Assembly: GCA_036387255.1 (NCBI GenBank)
Contig: DASVUC010000209.1
Span: 1 to 64,000 of the forward strand
Reading direction: 5' to 3'
Length of the DNA: 64,000 nucleotides
Source of the DNA: DASVUC01 sp036387255
GTDB lineage: Bacteria; Planctomycetota; Phycisphaerae; Tepidisphaerales; Tepidisphaeraceae
The notes under the pieces: generated by a model
What the model saw: the letters and a program-made list of their open reading frames with translations, nothing else
Databases searched by the model: none
Told to the model about the DNA's origin: nothing
Position numbers and translations under genes: made by a program
In this document: positions 1 to 9,352 of the stretch, piece after piece
How positions within the stretch are numbered: the stretch's first letter is position 1
How the letters are laid out: each line of letters begins with the position of its first letter

Positions 1-2
1 AC

Positions 3-3000
3 GGCATCACCAAGACCGGCAACGGTCTGCTGGTTCTCAGCGGCGCCAACACGTACACCGGCGCAACCACTGTTTCCGCGGGTACGTTGAACCTCGCCAG
101 CACCGGCTCGCTGAACAGCGCCACGGTAAGCGTTTCGGCCGGCGCTGTCATGAACATATCCGGGACGCTGGGCAGCGGGACGACCGTAATTACCAACGGG
201 AACGTCACCTTCTCCAACAGCGCACAGACCATCGCCATGCTCGCCGACGACGGCACCGGGACCGGGCAGCTGGTTCTTGACGGCCCGAACCTGACGGCGC
301 TGACGGTGGGCAGTGGAACGTTCAACGGGACGATCTCCGGCGGCGGGAGCCTGATCAAGAACACGTCGGGGACGCTTCAGCTAAACGGCGCGTCCAGCTA
401 CGGCGGTGGGACCACGATTGCGGCCGGGACGCTGCGCGGAACGACCACCAGCCTGGTGGGCAACATCGTCGACAACGGCGCATTGGTGATCGACCAAACG
501 ACCTCCGGCACCTTCGCGGGAAACATCAGCGGAAGTGGCTCATTTACCAAGGGCGGCGCCGGCGCCGTCACGCTGACGGGAAACAACACATTTACGGGCG
601 GAACCGCCGTCAGCGCCGGGACATTGCGCGTCAATACCGGCACGATCACCGGGAATATTTCCGACAACGCAGTGCTGACGTTCGACCAGTTGTTCTCGGG
701 CACGTACGCGGGCGCCATCAGCGGTAGCGGCGTGGTGACCAAGACCGGCGCGGGCGCGCTGGTGCTGACGGGCGCCAACAGCTACACCGGCGGCACGACC
801 ATCTCCGCGGGCACCCTGCAAGGATCCGCCAACAGCATCAAGGGGAATATCACCAACAACGACACGCTCATCTTCGATCAGCCCACCGCCGGCACCTACG
901 CCGGCGCGATCAGCGGCGGCGGCTCCGTCATCAAGACCAACGGCGGGAACCTGGTCCTGACGGGGAACAGCGGCTACACCGGCGGCACGCTGATTTCGGG
1001 CGGCTCCATCCAACTCAATTCCTCGAGCCTGGCGGGGAACATCATCGACAACGCGATGGTGATTTTCGACCAGGCGGCGGCCGGAACCTTCTCCGGCTCG
1101 ATCAGCGGCAGCGGTGCGCTGGTAAAGAACAACGCGGGCGCTTTGACGCTGGCCGGCAACAACACCTACAGCGGCGGGACGACCGTCAATGCCGGGACGC
1201 TCGTGGGCTCCTCCGCGAGCCTGGTGGGCAACATCGTCGACAACGCGGTGGTGACCTTTGATCAATCCTCGAGCGGCACCTTTAATGGGGCGATCGGCGG
1301 CTCCGGATCGGTCATCAAATCGGGCACCGGCACGCTCACCGTCACCGGCGCTCACACCTACACCGGCGGCACGACCGTTCAAGGCGGTGTGCTTCGCGGG
1401 TCGACGACCAGTCTGCGCGGGCCGATCGCCAACTCAGCTCAGCTGATTTTCGATCAACAAGTCGGCGGCACATTCGCCGGAACCGTCAGCGGCGCGGGTT
1501 CATTAACCAAGACCGGGAGCGGCGCGCTTGTGATGAGCGGCGCCAACACGTACAGCGGCGGAACAACCATCGCCGCCGGCACCCTGCAAGGTTCCACCAA
1601 TTCGATCGTCGGTAACATCGTCGACAACGATACGCTCGTCTTTGATCAAGCCACCGATGGCACGTTCGCGGGACAGATCAGCGGCTCGGGATCGGTGATC
1701 AAGAGCAACAGTGGCGTCCTGGTCCTGGCTTCATCCAGCAGCTATACCGGCGGAACACTGATTTCAGGCGGGACGCTGCAAGGATCCGCGGGAACGCTCA
1801 CCGGCAACATCATCAACAACGCGACGCTCGTCTTCGATCAGCCGGTGACGGGCAGCTACGGTGGGACCATCGGCGGCTCGGGTTCGGTGATCAAAAACAA
1901 CACCGCAGCACTGACGTTCGCTGCTGCGAGCACATATACCGGTCCAACGACGATCAACGGGGGATCGTTGACGCTCGCGTCCGGCGCCTCTCTGGCCAGC
2001 ACGGCTGTCAACGTTGCCAGCGGAGCGGCGCTGTCCGTGGCGGGAACTCTTACGGCCGGAACAACCCTCACGCTCAACGGCGCGGCTACGTTTTCCAATA
2101 CTACGCAAACCATTGCTTCGATCTCCGACGACGGGAGCGGGAACTCTTCGCTGGTTCTCGATGGTCCATCGGGCACGGCTCTGACTGTTGGATCCGGAAG
2201 CTTCTCGGGTTCGATCAGCGGAAACGGAAGCTTGGTCAAGACGGGCGCAGGACAGCTCTCGCTGCGCGGCGTCAGCAGCTACACGGGCGGCACCACCGTT
2301 CAGGGCGGTACCTTGCGCGGCGCTGCTGCCAGCCTGCAAGGAAACATCATCAACAATGCGAGCCTGATCTTTGACGAAGCACTTGGCGGCTTTCATGCCG
2401 GCAACATCACTGGAACGGGATCCGTGACCAAGAACCTGGCCGGCACAGTCACCTTCTCGGGCGCCAATAGTTATTCCGGCGGCACCACGATCACCGGCGG
2501 GACGCTCCAGGGGACCACCAGCTCCCTGCAAGGCAACATCAACAACGCCTCCGCTCTCATCTTCGATCAGGCGTTCAATGGCACGTATGGCGGCACCATT
2601 GGCGGGATCGGTTCGCTGACCAAGAGCGACGCGGGAACGCTCGTGATGACGGGCGCAAACACTTATTCGGGTGCGACCAAGATTTTGGGAGGTTCGATCG
2701 TTCTGGCGAGCACCGGAGCGCTGAATTCGACATCGATCGATAACGCCGCGGCCTTGCAAGTGGCGGGGACGCTGCTCCCGTCGGTCAACATCAGTCAAGC
2801 TGCCGCGGGAACGACATCATTCACGGCCAACCAGACGATCGGCACGTTGGCGGGGAGCGGGAACGTGCAACTGTCAGCGGACCTTACCTTGAGCGCCGGA
2901 ACCTATGCCGGCTCGTGGAGCGGGTCCGGGCGAATCATAAAGACCAGCACGGGATCGCTCGCGCTGACCGGGGCTGGATCGGCGGGGATCGACTTCACCA

Positions 3001-4955
3001 TTTCCGGCGGAACGCTCCAAGGCAGCAGCTCGAGCCTGCGCGGCAGCATCATCAACAACGGCGTTTTGAGCTTTAACCAGGCGTTCGACGGAAACTTCAC
3101 CGGCGCATCCATCAGCGGAACAGGATCATTGACCAAGTCGAGCGCAGGCAACCTCACGCTGCTCTCCAGCAATTCCTATACGGGACCCACAACGGTCAAC
3201 GCGGGAGGCCTCCGCGTCTCAAACGGTCTGGCCAGCGCGCTGGTTCAAGTAGCCCCAGGCGCCACACTGGTCATGGACAGCGCGTTTTCAAATCCGGCAA
3301 CAGTACTGCTCGATCAGGGTGCGGTGGTCTTGAACCAGAGCGAGTTGATTTCGTCCTTGAATGATGGCGGCGCAAGCGGCGCGAGCCTTTCGCTTGCTGG
3401 CGCCACGCTCACGGTGAGCTCCGGCAACTTTGGCGGCGCCATCACGGGCAATGGTGGAATCGTGAAGCAGGGCAGCGGCGTGCTGGCGCTCGCCGGAACA
3501 AACAGTTACTCAGCGTCAACCGTCATCGCGGGCGGAACGCTGGCGCTGCGATCGGATGGTTCACTCGGCGCTGCTGCTGCTTCGGTCAACTTCACGGACA
3601 ACGGAAGTCTTGCGATCTTCGGGACTGGCGCCAATGTGCAGCTGAACGCCGCCCGAAGCTTTACGATCGCCGGCGGCAAAGTGGCTACATTCGATACGGA
3701 CGGCGCGGGCAATTCGATGACCATCGCCGGTTCCGTCAACGGCTACGGCTTGACCAAGGCGGGAGCGAACACGCTTACCCTCAGTGGAGCCACGTCGCTG
3801 AACGGGCCGATTCTGGTCACCGGAGGAGCGCTGATCATGTCCGGTCAGAGCACGTCCAGCAACATCACCGCCGGCAGCGGTACGACATTGCAGCTCAACG
3901 GCGCGATCATTACGCCGGGCTTCAACAGCATCCGGGCCGATGCGGGCGGAACGGTGCAGTACAAGACGGCCACCGTCAACGGCGGTTTCCTTCGCGGTCC
4001 CGGGACGCAGATGATCACCGGCAGCGGAACCACCACCTTCAATGGTGTCACGACCTTCAACAGCACCGTTCTTCAACAAGCCGCGCCGGCGGTCTTCAAC
4101 AACGTCACCAACGGCGGTCAGCTCAACAGCAGCGCAAGCCTCACCTGGGATGGCGGAAGCAATGCCAGCAGCGGGACGGTGAACGTTTCCGGCACGGTCA
4201 ACGTCTCCGATTGGACGAACAACGGCGCCGTGAACGTGAATGCGGGGGGCGTGGTCAACAGCTCACTGTCGAATCTCGCCGCGGGCGGCGGCAGCCGGAC
4301 GAACGTCAACACCGGCGGAAGCATCAACCTTCAGAGCGGCACGGCGATCGATCTCAATGGCGGGCTGCTCATCAACAACGGGACGATCACCGGCGATATC
4401 AACGGCAACTTCGGCAGTCTGACCAAGGGCGGCGGCACCTTTAACGGCGCCATCCGGCTCTCCGACGGAGGCAAGTTCTCCCCTGGTAACAGCCCGGGGT
4501 TAGCGACCGTCTCGTCGTTTACGATGGGAGCCGGCGGAAACTTCGTGTTTGAGGTCATGGACGCCACAGGCGCGCCCGGCTTCGGAAGCGACACGTTGCA
4601 CGTGCTCAATGCCCTTCAGATCACCGCGGGCAACACCAGCAACTCGCGGTTCCTGGTGAGCATCAACTCGGTCGACCTGCCGGGGTCAGCGGCCGCCGCG
4701 GAACACTTTGATCCGAACGCGGCGTATCAGTGGACGCTGGCTCACGCCGACGGCGGAATTTTCGGATTCTCGCCCGACAAGTTCGCACTAGACTACGGTG
4801 GCTTCTTGAACGCCATCAATGGCGGGCGTTTCGTCCTGACTGCAACCTCGCAGGATCTGCTGGTGAATTACCAGCCTGTGCCTGAGCCCGGATCGGCGGT
4901 CGCCGTTTTGGCGGTGGCAGCCGGGATCTGCGGTAAGCGCCGCCGACGGGAATGA
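3..4955 (+). CDS. Giant autotransporter-type beta-strand-repeat PEP-CTERM protein (5' partial)
   Basis: The reading frame is open from the first bases of the window, so the N-terminus and signal peptide lie upstream. The visible 1,650 residues are low-complexity Gly/Ser/Thr/Asn passenger repeats of the autotransporter-associated beta-strand type (recurring TYSGGTTI.AGTL, GNIVDNA, ISGSGSV.K, G.L.L.GAN). Such repeats fold as a right-handed beta-helix exposed at the surface. The last 27 residues are a PEP-CTERM tail (PVPEPGSAVAVLAV...KRRRR), so the protein is probably sorted and cleaved by an exosortase; no beta-barrel translocator domain follows. Eight consecutive units have an exact 192-bp period. 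The ATG and TTG codons inside the frame are not the start. Function beyond adhesin or structural surface protein cannot be said. The next gene is on the same strand and of the same class. Confidence 0.85.
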   Translation, partial: GITKTGNGLLVLSGANTYTGATTVSAGTLNLASTGSLNSATVSVSAGAVMNISGTLGSGTTVITNGNVTFSNSAQTIAMLADDGTGTGQLVLDGPNLTALTVGSGTFNGTISGGGSLIKNTSGTLQLNGASSYGGGTTIAAGTLRGTTTSLVGNIVDNGALVIDQTTSGTFAGNISGSGSFTKGGAGAVTLTGNNTFTGGTAVSAGTLRVNTGTITGNISDNAVLTFDQLFSGTYAGAISGSGVVTKTGAGALVLTGANSYTGGTTISAGTLQGSANSIKGNITNNDTLIFDQPTAGTYAGAISGGGSVIKTNGGNLVLTGNSGYTGGTLISGGSIQLNSSSLAGNIIDNAMVIFDQAAAGTFSGSISGSGALVKNNAGALTLAGNNTYSGGTTVNAGTLVGSSASLVGNIVDNAVVTFDQSSSGTFNGAIGGSGSVIKSGTGTLTVTGAHTYTGGTTVQGGVLRGSTTSLRGPIANSAQLIFDQQVGGTFAGTVSGAGSLTKTGSGALVMSGANTYSGGTTIAAGTLQGSTNSIVGNIVDNDTLVFDQATDGTFAGQISGSGSVIKSNSGVLVLASSSSYTGGTLISGGTLQGSAGTLTGNIINNATLVFDQPVTGSYGGTIGGSGSVIKNNTAALTFAAASTYTGPTTINGGSLTLASGASLASTAVNVASGAALSVAGTLTAGTTLTLNGAATFSNTTQTIASISDDGSGNSSLVLDGPSGTALTVGSGSFSGSISGNGSLVKTGAGQLSLRGVSSYTGGTTVQGGTLRGAAASLQGNIINNASLIFDEALGGFHAGNITGTGSVTKNLAGTVTFSGANSYSGGTTITGGTLQGTTSSLQGNINNASALIFDQAFNGTYGGTIGGIGSLTKSDAGTLVMTGANTYSGATKILGGSIVLASTGALNSTSIDNAAALQVAGTLLPSVNISQAAAGTTSFTANQTIGTLAGSGNVQLSADLTLSAGTYAGSWSGSGRIIKTSTGSLALTGAGSAGIDFTISGGTLQGSSSSLRGSIINNGVLSFNQAFDGNFTGASISGTGSLTKSSAGNLTLLSSNSYTGPTTVNAGGLRVSNGLASALVQVAPGATLVMDSAFSNPATVLLDQGAVVLNQSELISSLNDGGASGASLSLAGATLTVSSGNFGGAITGNGGIVKQGSGVLALAGTNSYSASTVIAGGTLALRSDGSLGAAAASVNFTDNGSLAIFGTGANVQLNAARSFTIAGGKVATFDTDGAGNSMTIAGSVNGYGLTKAGANTLTLSGATSLNGPILVTGGALIMSGQSTSSNITAGSGTTLQLNGAIITPGFNSIRADAGGTVQYKTATVNGGFLRGPGTQMITGSGTTTFNGVTTFNSTVLQQAAPAVFNNVTNGGQLNSSASLTWDGGSNASSGTVNVSGTVNVSDWTNNGAVNVNAGGVVNSSLSNLAAGGGSRTNVNTGGSINLQSGTAIDLNGGLLINNGTITGDINGNFGSLTKGGGTFNGAIRLSDGGKFSPGNSPGLATVSSFTMGAGGNFVFEVMDATGAPGFGSDTLHVLNALQITAGNTSNSRFLVSINSVDLPGSAAAAEHFDPNAAYQWTLAHADGGIFGFSPDKFALDYGGFLNAINGGRFVLTATSQDLLVNYQPVPEPGSAVAVLAVAAGICGKRRRRE
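396..1931 (+). repeat. Eight tandem 192-bp (64-codon) coding repeats
   Basis: The glycine codon of the (S/T)LxGNI motif falls at 459, 651, 843, 1035, 1227, 1419, 1611 and 1803, exactly 192 bp apart with no indel. A further pair at 2340 and 2532 keeps the same spacing. Units are degenerate at the DNA level but rigid in length, as expected for stacked beta-helix coils. The outer limits of the array are set approximately. Confidence 0.85.
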
Positions 4956-5170
4956 CCACTTTTTAACTCTTCGTGGTCCAGAATGTAGAAACTACCAGTC
5001 GGCACTGGGGCTCCCTTTTGGGGCCTGATCGACCGTTTTCCTCTGGCAATCGCGGATTTCGCCGCTAAACTGTCCCCGCATCGCACGTCAAGGTTGTTCG
5101 AGAGGGTTTGATTGAGTGAGAGCGCGGGGCGACTTGCGCTTGAAGTTTGCGCGGGAGCGCGGGAGAGACC

Positions 5171-6913
5171 ATGCGAGGAAAGCGGAGCGCGGAGATTCTG
5201 TTTGCGCTGGCGGCGGCTGTGTCGCCTGTGGCAGCGTGGGGGCAGAACTGGACGAATCTCAACACCGGTGACTGGTTCACGCCGTCCAACTGGAGCCCCG
5301 GCACGGTTCCAAGCAGCGCCAGCGGCGTCGAGACGGTCATCGACAACGCGGGAACGGCGACGATTGCCGGGGGGAACGCGTCGGCGGTCTCGCTGACGCT
5401 GGGCGACGGCGTGGAGGGAACTGTCGTCCAATCGGGAGGGACGCTGGCCATCGCTTTCGCGGGCAGCGGCACGACCAGCAACAACCTTTTCCTGGGCAAC
5501 CAGCTCGACTCCTTCGGCACGTACCAGATTTCCGGCGCGGCGTCGAAGCTGAGCGTGGAAGATGCGATCTACGTCGGCAGCAACGGGTTCGGCACGTTCA
5601 AACACCAGAGCGGCACGGTTTCCGCCGGGGCGCTGAACATCGGCTCCAACACCAGCATCAACCACGGCGGAGGGAACTACAACCTCACGACCGGAACGCT
5701 GACGGTTGGGCGCGTGCGCATCGGCCAAGACTGGGCGACGGGGAGCCTCGGACAGGGCGGCGGCTCGATCGTGCTCGGCGGCGCAGGCATTACCGATGCG
5801 TTTCAACTCGGTTCTACCAGTGAAGGGATGGATCCGCACGCGACCTACAACCTGAGTGCGGGAAGCCTGTCGTTCAGTTCATCAGCGACGCGCGGAGCGG
5901 CGCGGACGCTGGATTTCGGCGTCGACGGGCGCGCAGGCTTTGCGCAATCGGGCGGATCGGTTGACGCGGATGTTGTCCGCTTTGCCTCCGGCAGCGAGAG
6001 CGGGCAAACCCGCTGGGAGATGTACGGCGGGACGCTGGGGAACTCTCAGACCGTGATCGAGCTGGGTGTAGCCAGCGGCGGCGGAGCGCCGACAGCGTAC
6101 ATCGACGGCGGGACCATCGCCGTCGCCCAGGTCAAACAGAACCGCGGGACCATGAGCTTCTTGTCGGGGAGCATCGCCGCAAATCGCATCGCCGTCGGCG
6201 GGAGCACGGAGCCGCAATCGAGCAGCTGGTTCATGAGCGGCGGAACCTTGACGGGCGACATCATCGTCGGCGACACATCCGGCGCGGGCGCGCTGCACGT
6301 TTCCGCCGGCACGATCAACGCGCGCGACATGGTTGTCGGCAACGACACGCGCGCTTCGGAACTGGACATCACCAGCTCGGCGGCCAACATCACCGTCTCC
6401 GGCGACTTGGTCTTCAAGCCCACAGCGGTGTTCAAGGCGGTTAGCGGATCGATCATCCGGATGACCGGCTCGAACTTCTTCAACCAGAGCAGCGATCCGA
6501 GCTCAATGCTGGGGCTGAACAACCTGAAGCTGATCTTCAAGGGCGGCTCAAGCGTGATCGATCAGTACGAAGTCTCCAGCCCCGCCAAAGGTTCGACTGA
6601 CGTCGGGTTCCAGTCGACGCTGAAGGTCTTGCAGTTGGGCGAGGGCGGGACCGTGGGGAAGGTGCAGCTTGTGGACAACTTCAACAACATCCCGGGGGCT
6701 GAAGCGCTGTACGTGGATCAGCTCATCCTCGGGCCCGGGTCGCAGCTGAACCTCAACGGACAGACGGTCTATTACAAGAGCTATATCAACACCGGCGGCA
6801 CGTTGCAGCTCAACGGGGGGCAGATGGTTGCCTACGTGCCGGAGCCGGCGGGGATGGCGGTGCTTGCAGTCGCCGCGGGCGCGATGATGCGGCGGCGTGG
6901 TAAGAAGCAGTAA
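5171..6913 (+). CDS. PEP-CTERM beta-helix surface protein
   Basis: The start is the ATG at 5171, preceded by GGGAGAG; it opens a signal peptide (RGKRSAEILFALAAAVSPVAAWG) cleaved before Gln-Asn-Trp. An upstream TTG in frame was not used. After the signal comes a G.WFTPSNWSPGTVP motif typical of the first strand of many planctomycete PEP-CTERM proteins, then about 500 residues of Gly/Ser/Thr beta-solenoid sequence with recurring SGGTL, GGGSI and GGTI turns. The end is a PEP-CTERM sorting signal (YVPEPAGMAVLAVAAGAMMRRRGKK). No catalytic motif was found. It is probably exported, cleaved by exosortase and retained in extracellular matrix. It follows the preceding PEP-CTERM gene on the same strand after about 215 bp in which no clear promoter was seen. 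Confidence 0.8.
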   Translation: MRGKRSAEILFALAAAVSPVAAWGQNWTNLNTGDWFTPSNWSPGTVPSSASGVETVIDNAGTATIAGGNASAVSLTLGDGVEGTVVQSGGTLAIAFAGSGTTSNNLFLGNQLDSFGTYQISGAASKLSVEDAIYVGSNGFGTFKHQSGTVSAGALNIGSNTSINHGGGNYNLTTGTLTVGRVRIGQDWATGSLGQGGGSIVLGGAGITDAFQLGSTSEGMDPHATYNLSAGSLSFSSSATRGAARTLDFGVDGRAGFAQSGGSVDADVVRFASGSESGQTRWEMYGGTLGNSQTVIELGVASGGGAPTAYIDGGTIAVAQVKQNRGTMSFLSGSIAANRIAVGGSTEPQSSSWFMSGGTLTGDIIVGDTSGAGALHVSAGTINARDMVVGNDTRASELDITSSAANITVSGDLVFKPTAVFKAVSGSIIRMTGSNFFNQSSDPSSMLGLNNLKLIFKGGSSVIDQYEVSSPAKGSTDVGFQSTLKVLQLGEGGTVGKVQLVDNFNNIPGAEALYVDQLILGPGSQLNLNGQTVYYKSYINTGGTLQLNGGQMVAYVPEPAGMAVLAVAAGAMMRRRGKKQ

Positions 6914-6978
6914 AACCGTCTTCCCCGCTTCTAGCGCTCCAGTTCAGTGATGAGCTTCTAATAAACGAAGAGCTAATC

Positions 6979-9147
6979 TCAGCGCCGACGGCGCACGCGC
7001 GCCGCGATGAGCAAACCCGCCGCCGCCATCGCTGCGCCTGCGGGTTCCGGCACGGCGGAGAAGTTTGCCAGCGTCACGCCGCTGGGGGAGTAGAGGACGT
7101 CGAAGCTTCCGCCGGCGATGTTGATGGTGTCGAAGCGCCCAGCGAGTCCTGTGGAGGCGATGATATTGAACTGATCGCCCGGGGTCGGGACGAAATCATC
7201 CAGCAGCGAGATGTTGAGCGTACCCGCGAGGCTGGCGCTGCCGGTGAGCGTGAGCGAATCGAACGCCTCGCTCGAGATTCCGGCGATTTCGATATCAAGC
7301 GCCGCGGTGGGATCCTGGATGTAGTCGCCATCGATATCGATGGCGCCAGGGGAGTTGCCCGGGCTGACTTTCCCGTGGTTGCGGACGTGGCCCTTAATAT
7401 GGCCGTTGCCGTGCACGGTGTGGTTGGGCGGGATGTCGAGCGGATCGCTGCCGACATGGACCAGGCCGTCGGTGAGGAAGTGGCCAATCTGGGTGAAGGG
7501 GTCGTAGCCGGCAGGGAAGTTAATCAGCGAATCGACTTCGCCGATCATGTTTGCCTTGTCCGCGTTGACGATGGTACCGGCGGTGAAGTCGAGGAACGAC
7601 CCGGTAGAGGCGATGACGGTGGCGTGGCTGCCAGCCAGATCGAGCGTGCCCTTGAGGCGCAGGTCCTTGTTGATACGGAGTGTGCCGCCGGAGAGGACGT
7701 AGGCGCCGCTGGTTCCGATCGCCAGATGATCGGCCGAGTGTACACCGCCGGATTGTTGCATGCGGCCTGGTTTGTCGGGGTCGAGGATCGGGTTGTTGCG
7801 CCAGCCGATGTAGGTGTAGTTGCTGTTGAGCTGACCGTTCTGGAGGTCGTATTGCGTGTCGAGCGAGCTGGCGCGGAGGTAGGCCTGGCCGGTGAAATTT
7901 ACCGTACCGCCGGTCTGGGTGATTTTGCCCGTTCCGGTATCGCTGACAAAGACCGTGCCGGAGGAGAGCGTCCCGCCGGAGACGTTGATTTTGCCCTTGA
8001 GGGGGAGACTGGATTGGGTGGAGCGTCCGACTTCGAGGCGCGCGATCTTCGCATTGCCGCCGGTGACGTTTAACTCCCCGTAGCCTTGCGTGCCGACGTT
8101 GAGCCATGCGGCGTTGAGTGCGCCGGTTCCGGAGAGGTTATAAATCCCTTGTCCCCCGCTCCCACTGCCGAGGGCGGCGATGCCGTTGGTTTCGACGGTG
8201 CCGGCGATGTGGTTAATGGTGGCGACCCCCGATTGTCCCAGGAAACTTTGGGCCCCGACGGAGAGTGAACCGCCCTGTACGTTGATCGTCGAAGCGATCC
8301 CGCTGCCGGTGGAGAGGTTTAAGGTGCCGATGTTGAGGGCGCCGCCGGTGACGGTGATCGTCCCGGGGGCGGTGATGCCGACGTTGGCGGTGTTGATGCG
8401 AGCGGTCCCGCTGCTGAATTGGATGTTGTCACTGGCGGCGTTACCGATTCCGACATTAAGCGTGTCGGTTGTCGAGAAGGTGCCGCCGCCGGGGCTCCCA
8501 CCGGAGCCGGTGCGGATAACGACGCCCGGGTTGATGTGCAGGCGCGGATCGTTCGGCCCGAGGCCGACGACGATGCCGTCAAGCTTGATCGTCGCGGCGT
8601 TCCCTTGCCGGGTTGCACCGTTGATGAACGGGTTGGGAAAGAAGTTGACGGTAGTGGGGTCGCTGGAAAGGGATACGGCGGTGAAACGGAACTGGCCGAC
8701 GAGGTAGCCGCTCACGGGCGGGTTTAACACCGTCGGGCCGGTCACGGTGTAGGCGTCAGCGTTGGCGTTGGTGAGGCTATTGGAACCGATGTCGATGTCG
8801 CCGTCGCCATCAAGGTCCTTGTGCACGCCCAGTTGGTAGTGCGTAAACTGCGGCGGCACCGGAAGCGCAAAGAGGTCGCCCGCCAAAGCGCCGAACGTGC
8901 TCTTGATGCTTCCGCTGATGGCGGTGAGGCCGTCATCAGTGGCCGTGCCATTGGTCCCGGCGACGGAGCAGAACAGGTCGAGCGTGAGCATGTCGCCGGG
9001 TTGCGCGACGGTGGCCTCCTTGGCGCCGCTGCCGTGCACGCGCAGGTCGAAGACCGCGGCATAAGGATTCACCTGCGCCAGCGCAGTTCGGACGAGACCC
9101 GTAGCCGCAATTGCGGCCACAACGGCGAGTGCATTCTTCTTGTTCAT
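6979..9147 (-). CDS. PEP-CTERM protein with cohesin-like N-terminus and beta-helix body
   Basis: Translation is best started at the ATG at 9147, which has AAGGGG 7 nt upstream; a TTG two codons earlier is less likely. A signal peptide (MNKKNALAVVAAIAATGLVRTALAQ) is followed by about 170 residues rich in hydrophobic strands (PGDMLTLDLFCSVAG, GQFRFTAVSL) resembling a cohesin or metallo-sorting fold, including a DLDGDGDIDIG calcium-type loop. The middle is a repetitive Gly/Thr/Asn beta-solenoid (NVTGGN, INVSGGTLSSG). A GKVSPGNSPGAI motif precedes the end, as in other passenger-type proteins. The tail is SAVPEPAGAAMAAAGLLIAARVRRRR, a PEP-CTERM signal. It points towards the previous gene and is divergent from the next. 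No enzymatic motif was found. Confidence 0.8.
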   Translation of the reverse strand: MNKKNALAVVAAIAATGLVRTALAQVNPYAAVFDLRVHGSGAKEATVAQPGDMLTLDLFCSVAGTNGTATDDGLTAISGSIKSTFGALAGDLFALPVPPQFTHYQLGVHKDLDGDGDIDIGSNSLTNANADAYTVTGPTVLNPPVSGYLVGQFRFTAVSLSSDPTTVNFFPNPFINGATRQGNAATIKLDGIVVGLGPNDPRLHINPGVVIRTGSGGSPGGGTFSTTDTLNVGIGNAASDNIQFSSGTARINTANVGITAPGTITVTGGALNIGTLNLSTGSGIASTINVQGGSLSVGAQSFLGQSGVATINHIAGTVETNGIAALGSGSGGQGIYNLSGTGALNAAWLNVGTQGYGELNVTGGNAKIARLEVGRSTQSSLPLKGKINVSGGTLSSGTVFVSDTGTGKITQTGGTVNFTGQAYLRASSLDTQYDLQNGQLNSNYTYIGWRNNPILDPDKPGRMQQSGGVHSADHLAIGTSGAYVLSGGTLRINKDLRLKGTLDLAGSHATVIASTGSFLDFTAGTIVNADKANMIGEVDSLINFPAGYDPFTQIGHFLTDGLVHVGSDPLDIPPNHTVHGNGHIKGHVRNHGKVSPGNSPGAIDIDGDYIQDPTAALDIEIAGISSEAFDSLTLTGSASLAGTLNISLLDDFVPTPGDQFNIIASTGLAGRFDTINIAGGSFDVLYSPSGVTLANFSAVPEPAGAAMAAAGLLIAARVRRRR

Positions 9148-9352
9148 AGACAAACCCCTTTTGTGATCAGACGCTAATTAGCCTACACCGCCCCCAGACT
9201 GCGAGCAACACCTTTTGTCCATAGTTGTGGCGCGGGGCACCTGTGGCGACATCCGGGAAGATGCTGCGATGTTGCCGGAAGATGGGTAAGCCTCAACACT
9301 TGCGACATCTTCAGTCTGAGGAAGAATAGGGCGCCTGTCCTGGAGGGAGTTC

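Noticed and set aside
396..1931. CRISPR array or non-coding satellite
   Set aside because: The 192-bp units are translated in one continuous frame with beta-strand repeat sequence; there are no short direct repeats with unique spacers.
540..2798. Long antisense frames opposite the giant repeat protein
   Set aside because: They follow from the codon bias of the Gly/Ala/Thr repeats and show Arg/Ala/Gly-rich sequence with no start signals.
4952..4979. Terminator after the first PEP-CTERM gene
   Set aside because: GACCAC...GTGGTC can pair, but the loop is long and no T-tract follows the stem.
9148..9352. Promoters for the divergent genes at 6979-9147 and 9353-11353
   Set aside because: Only weak TTGCGA...AGAATA-like matches were seen, not enough to call.
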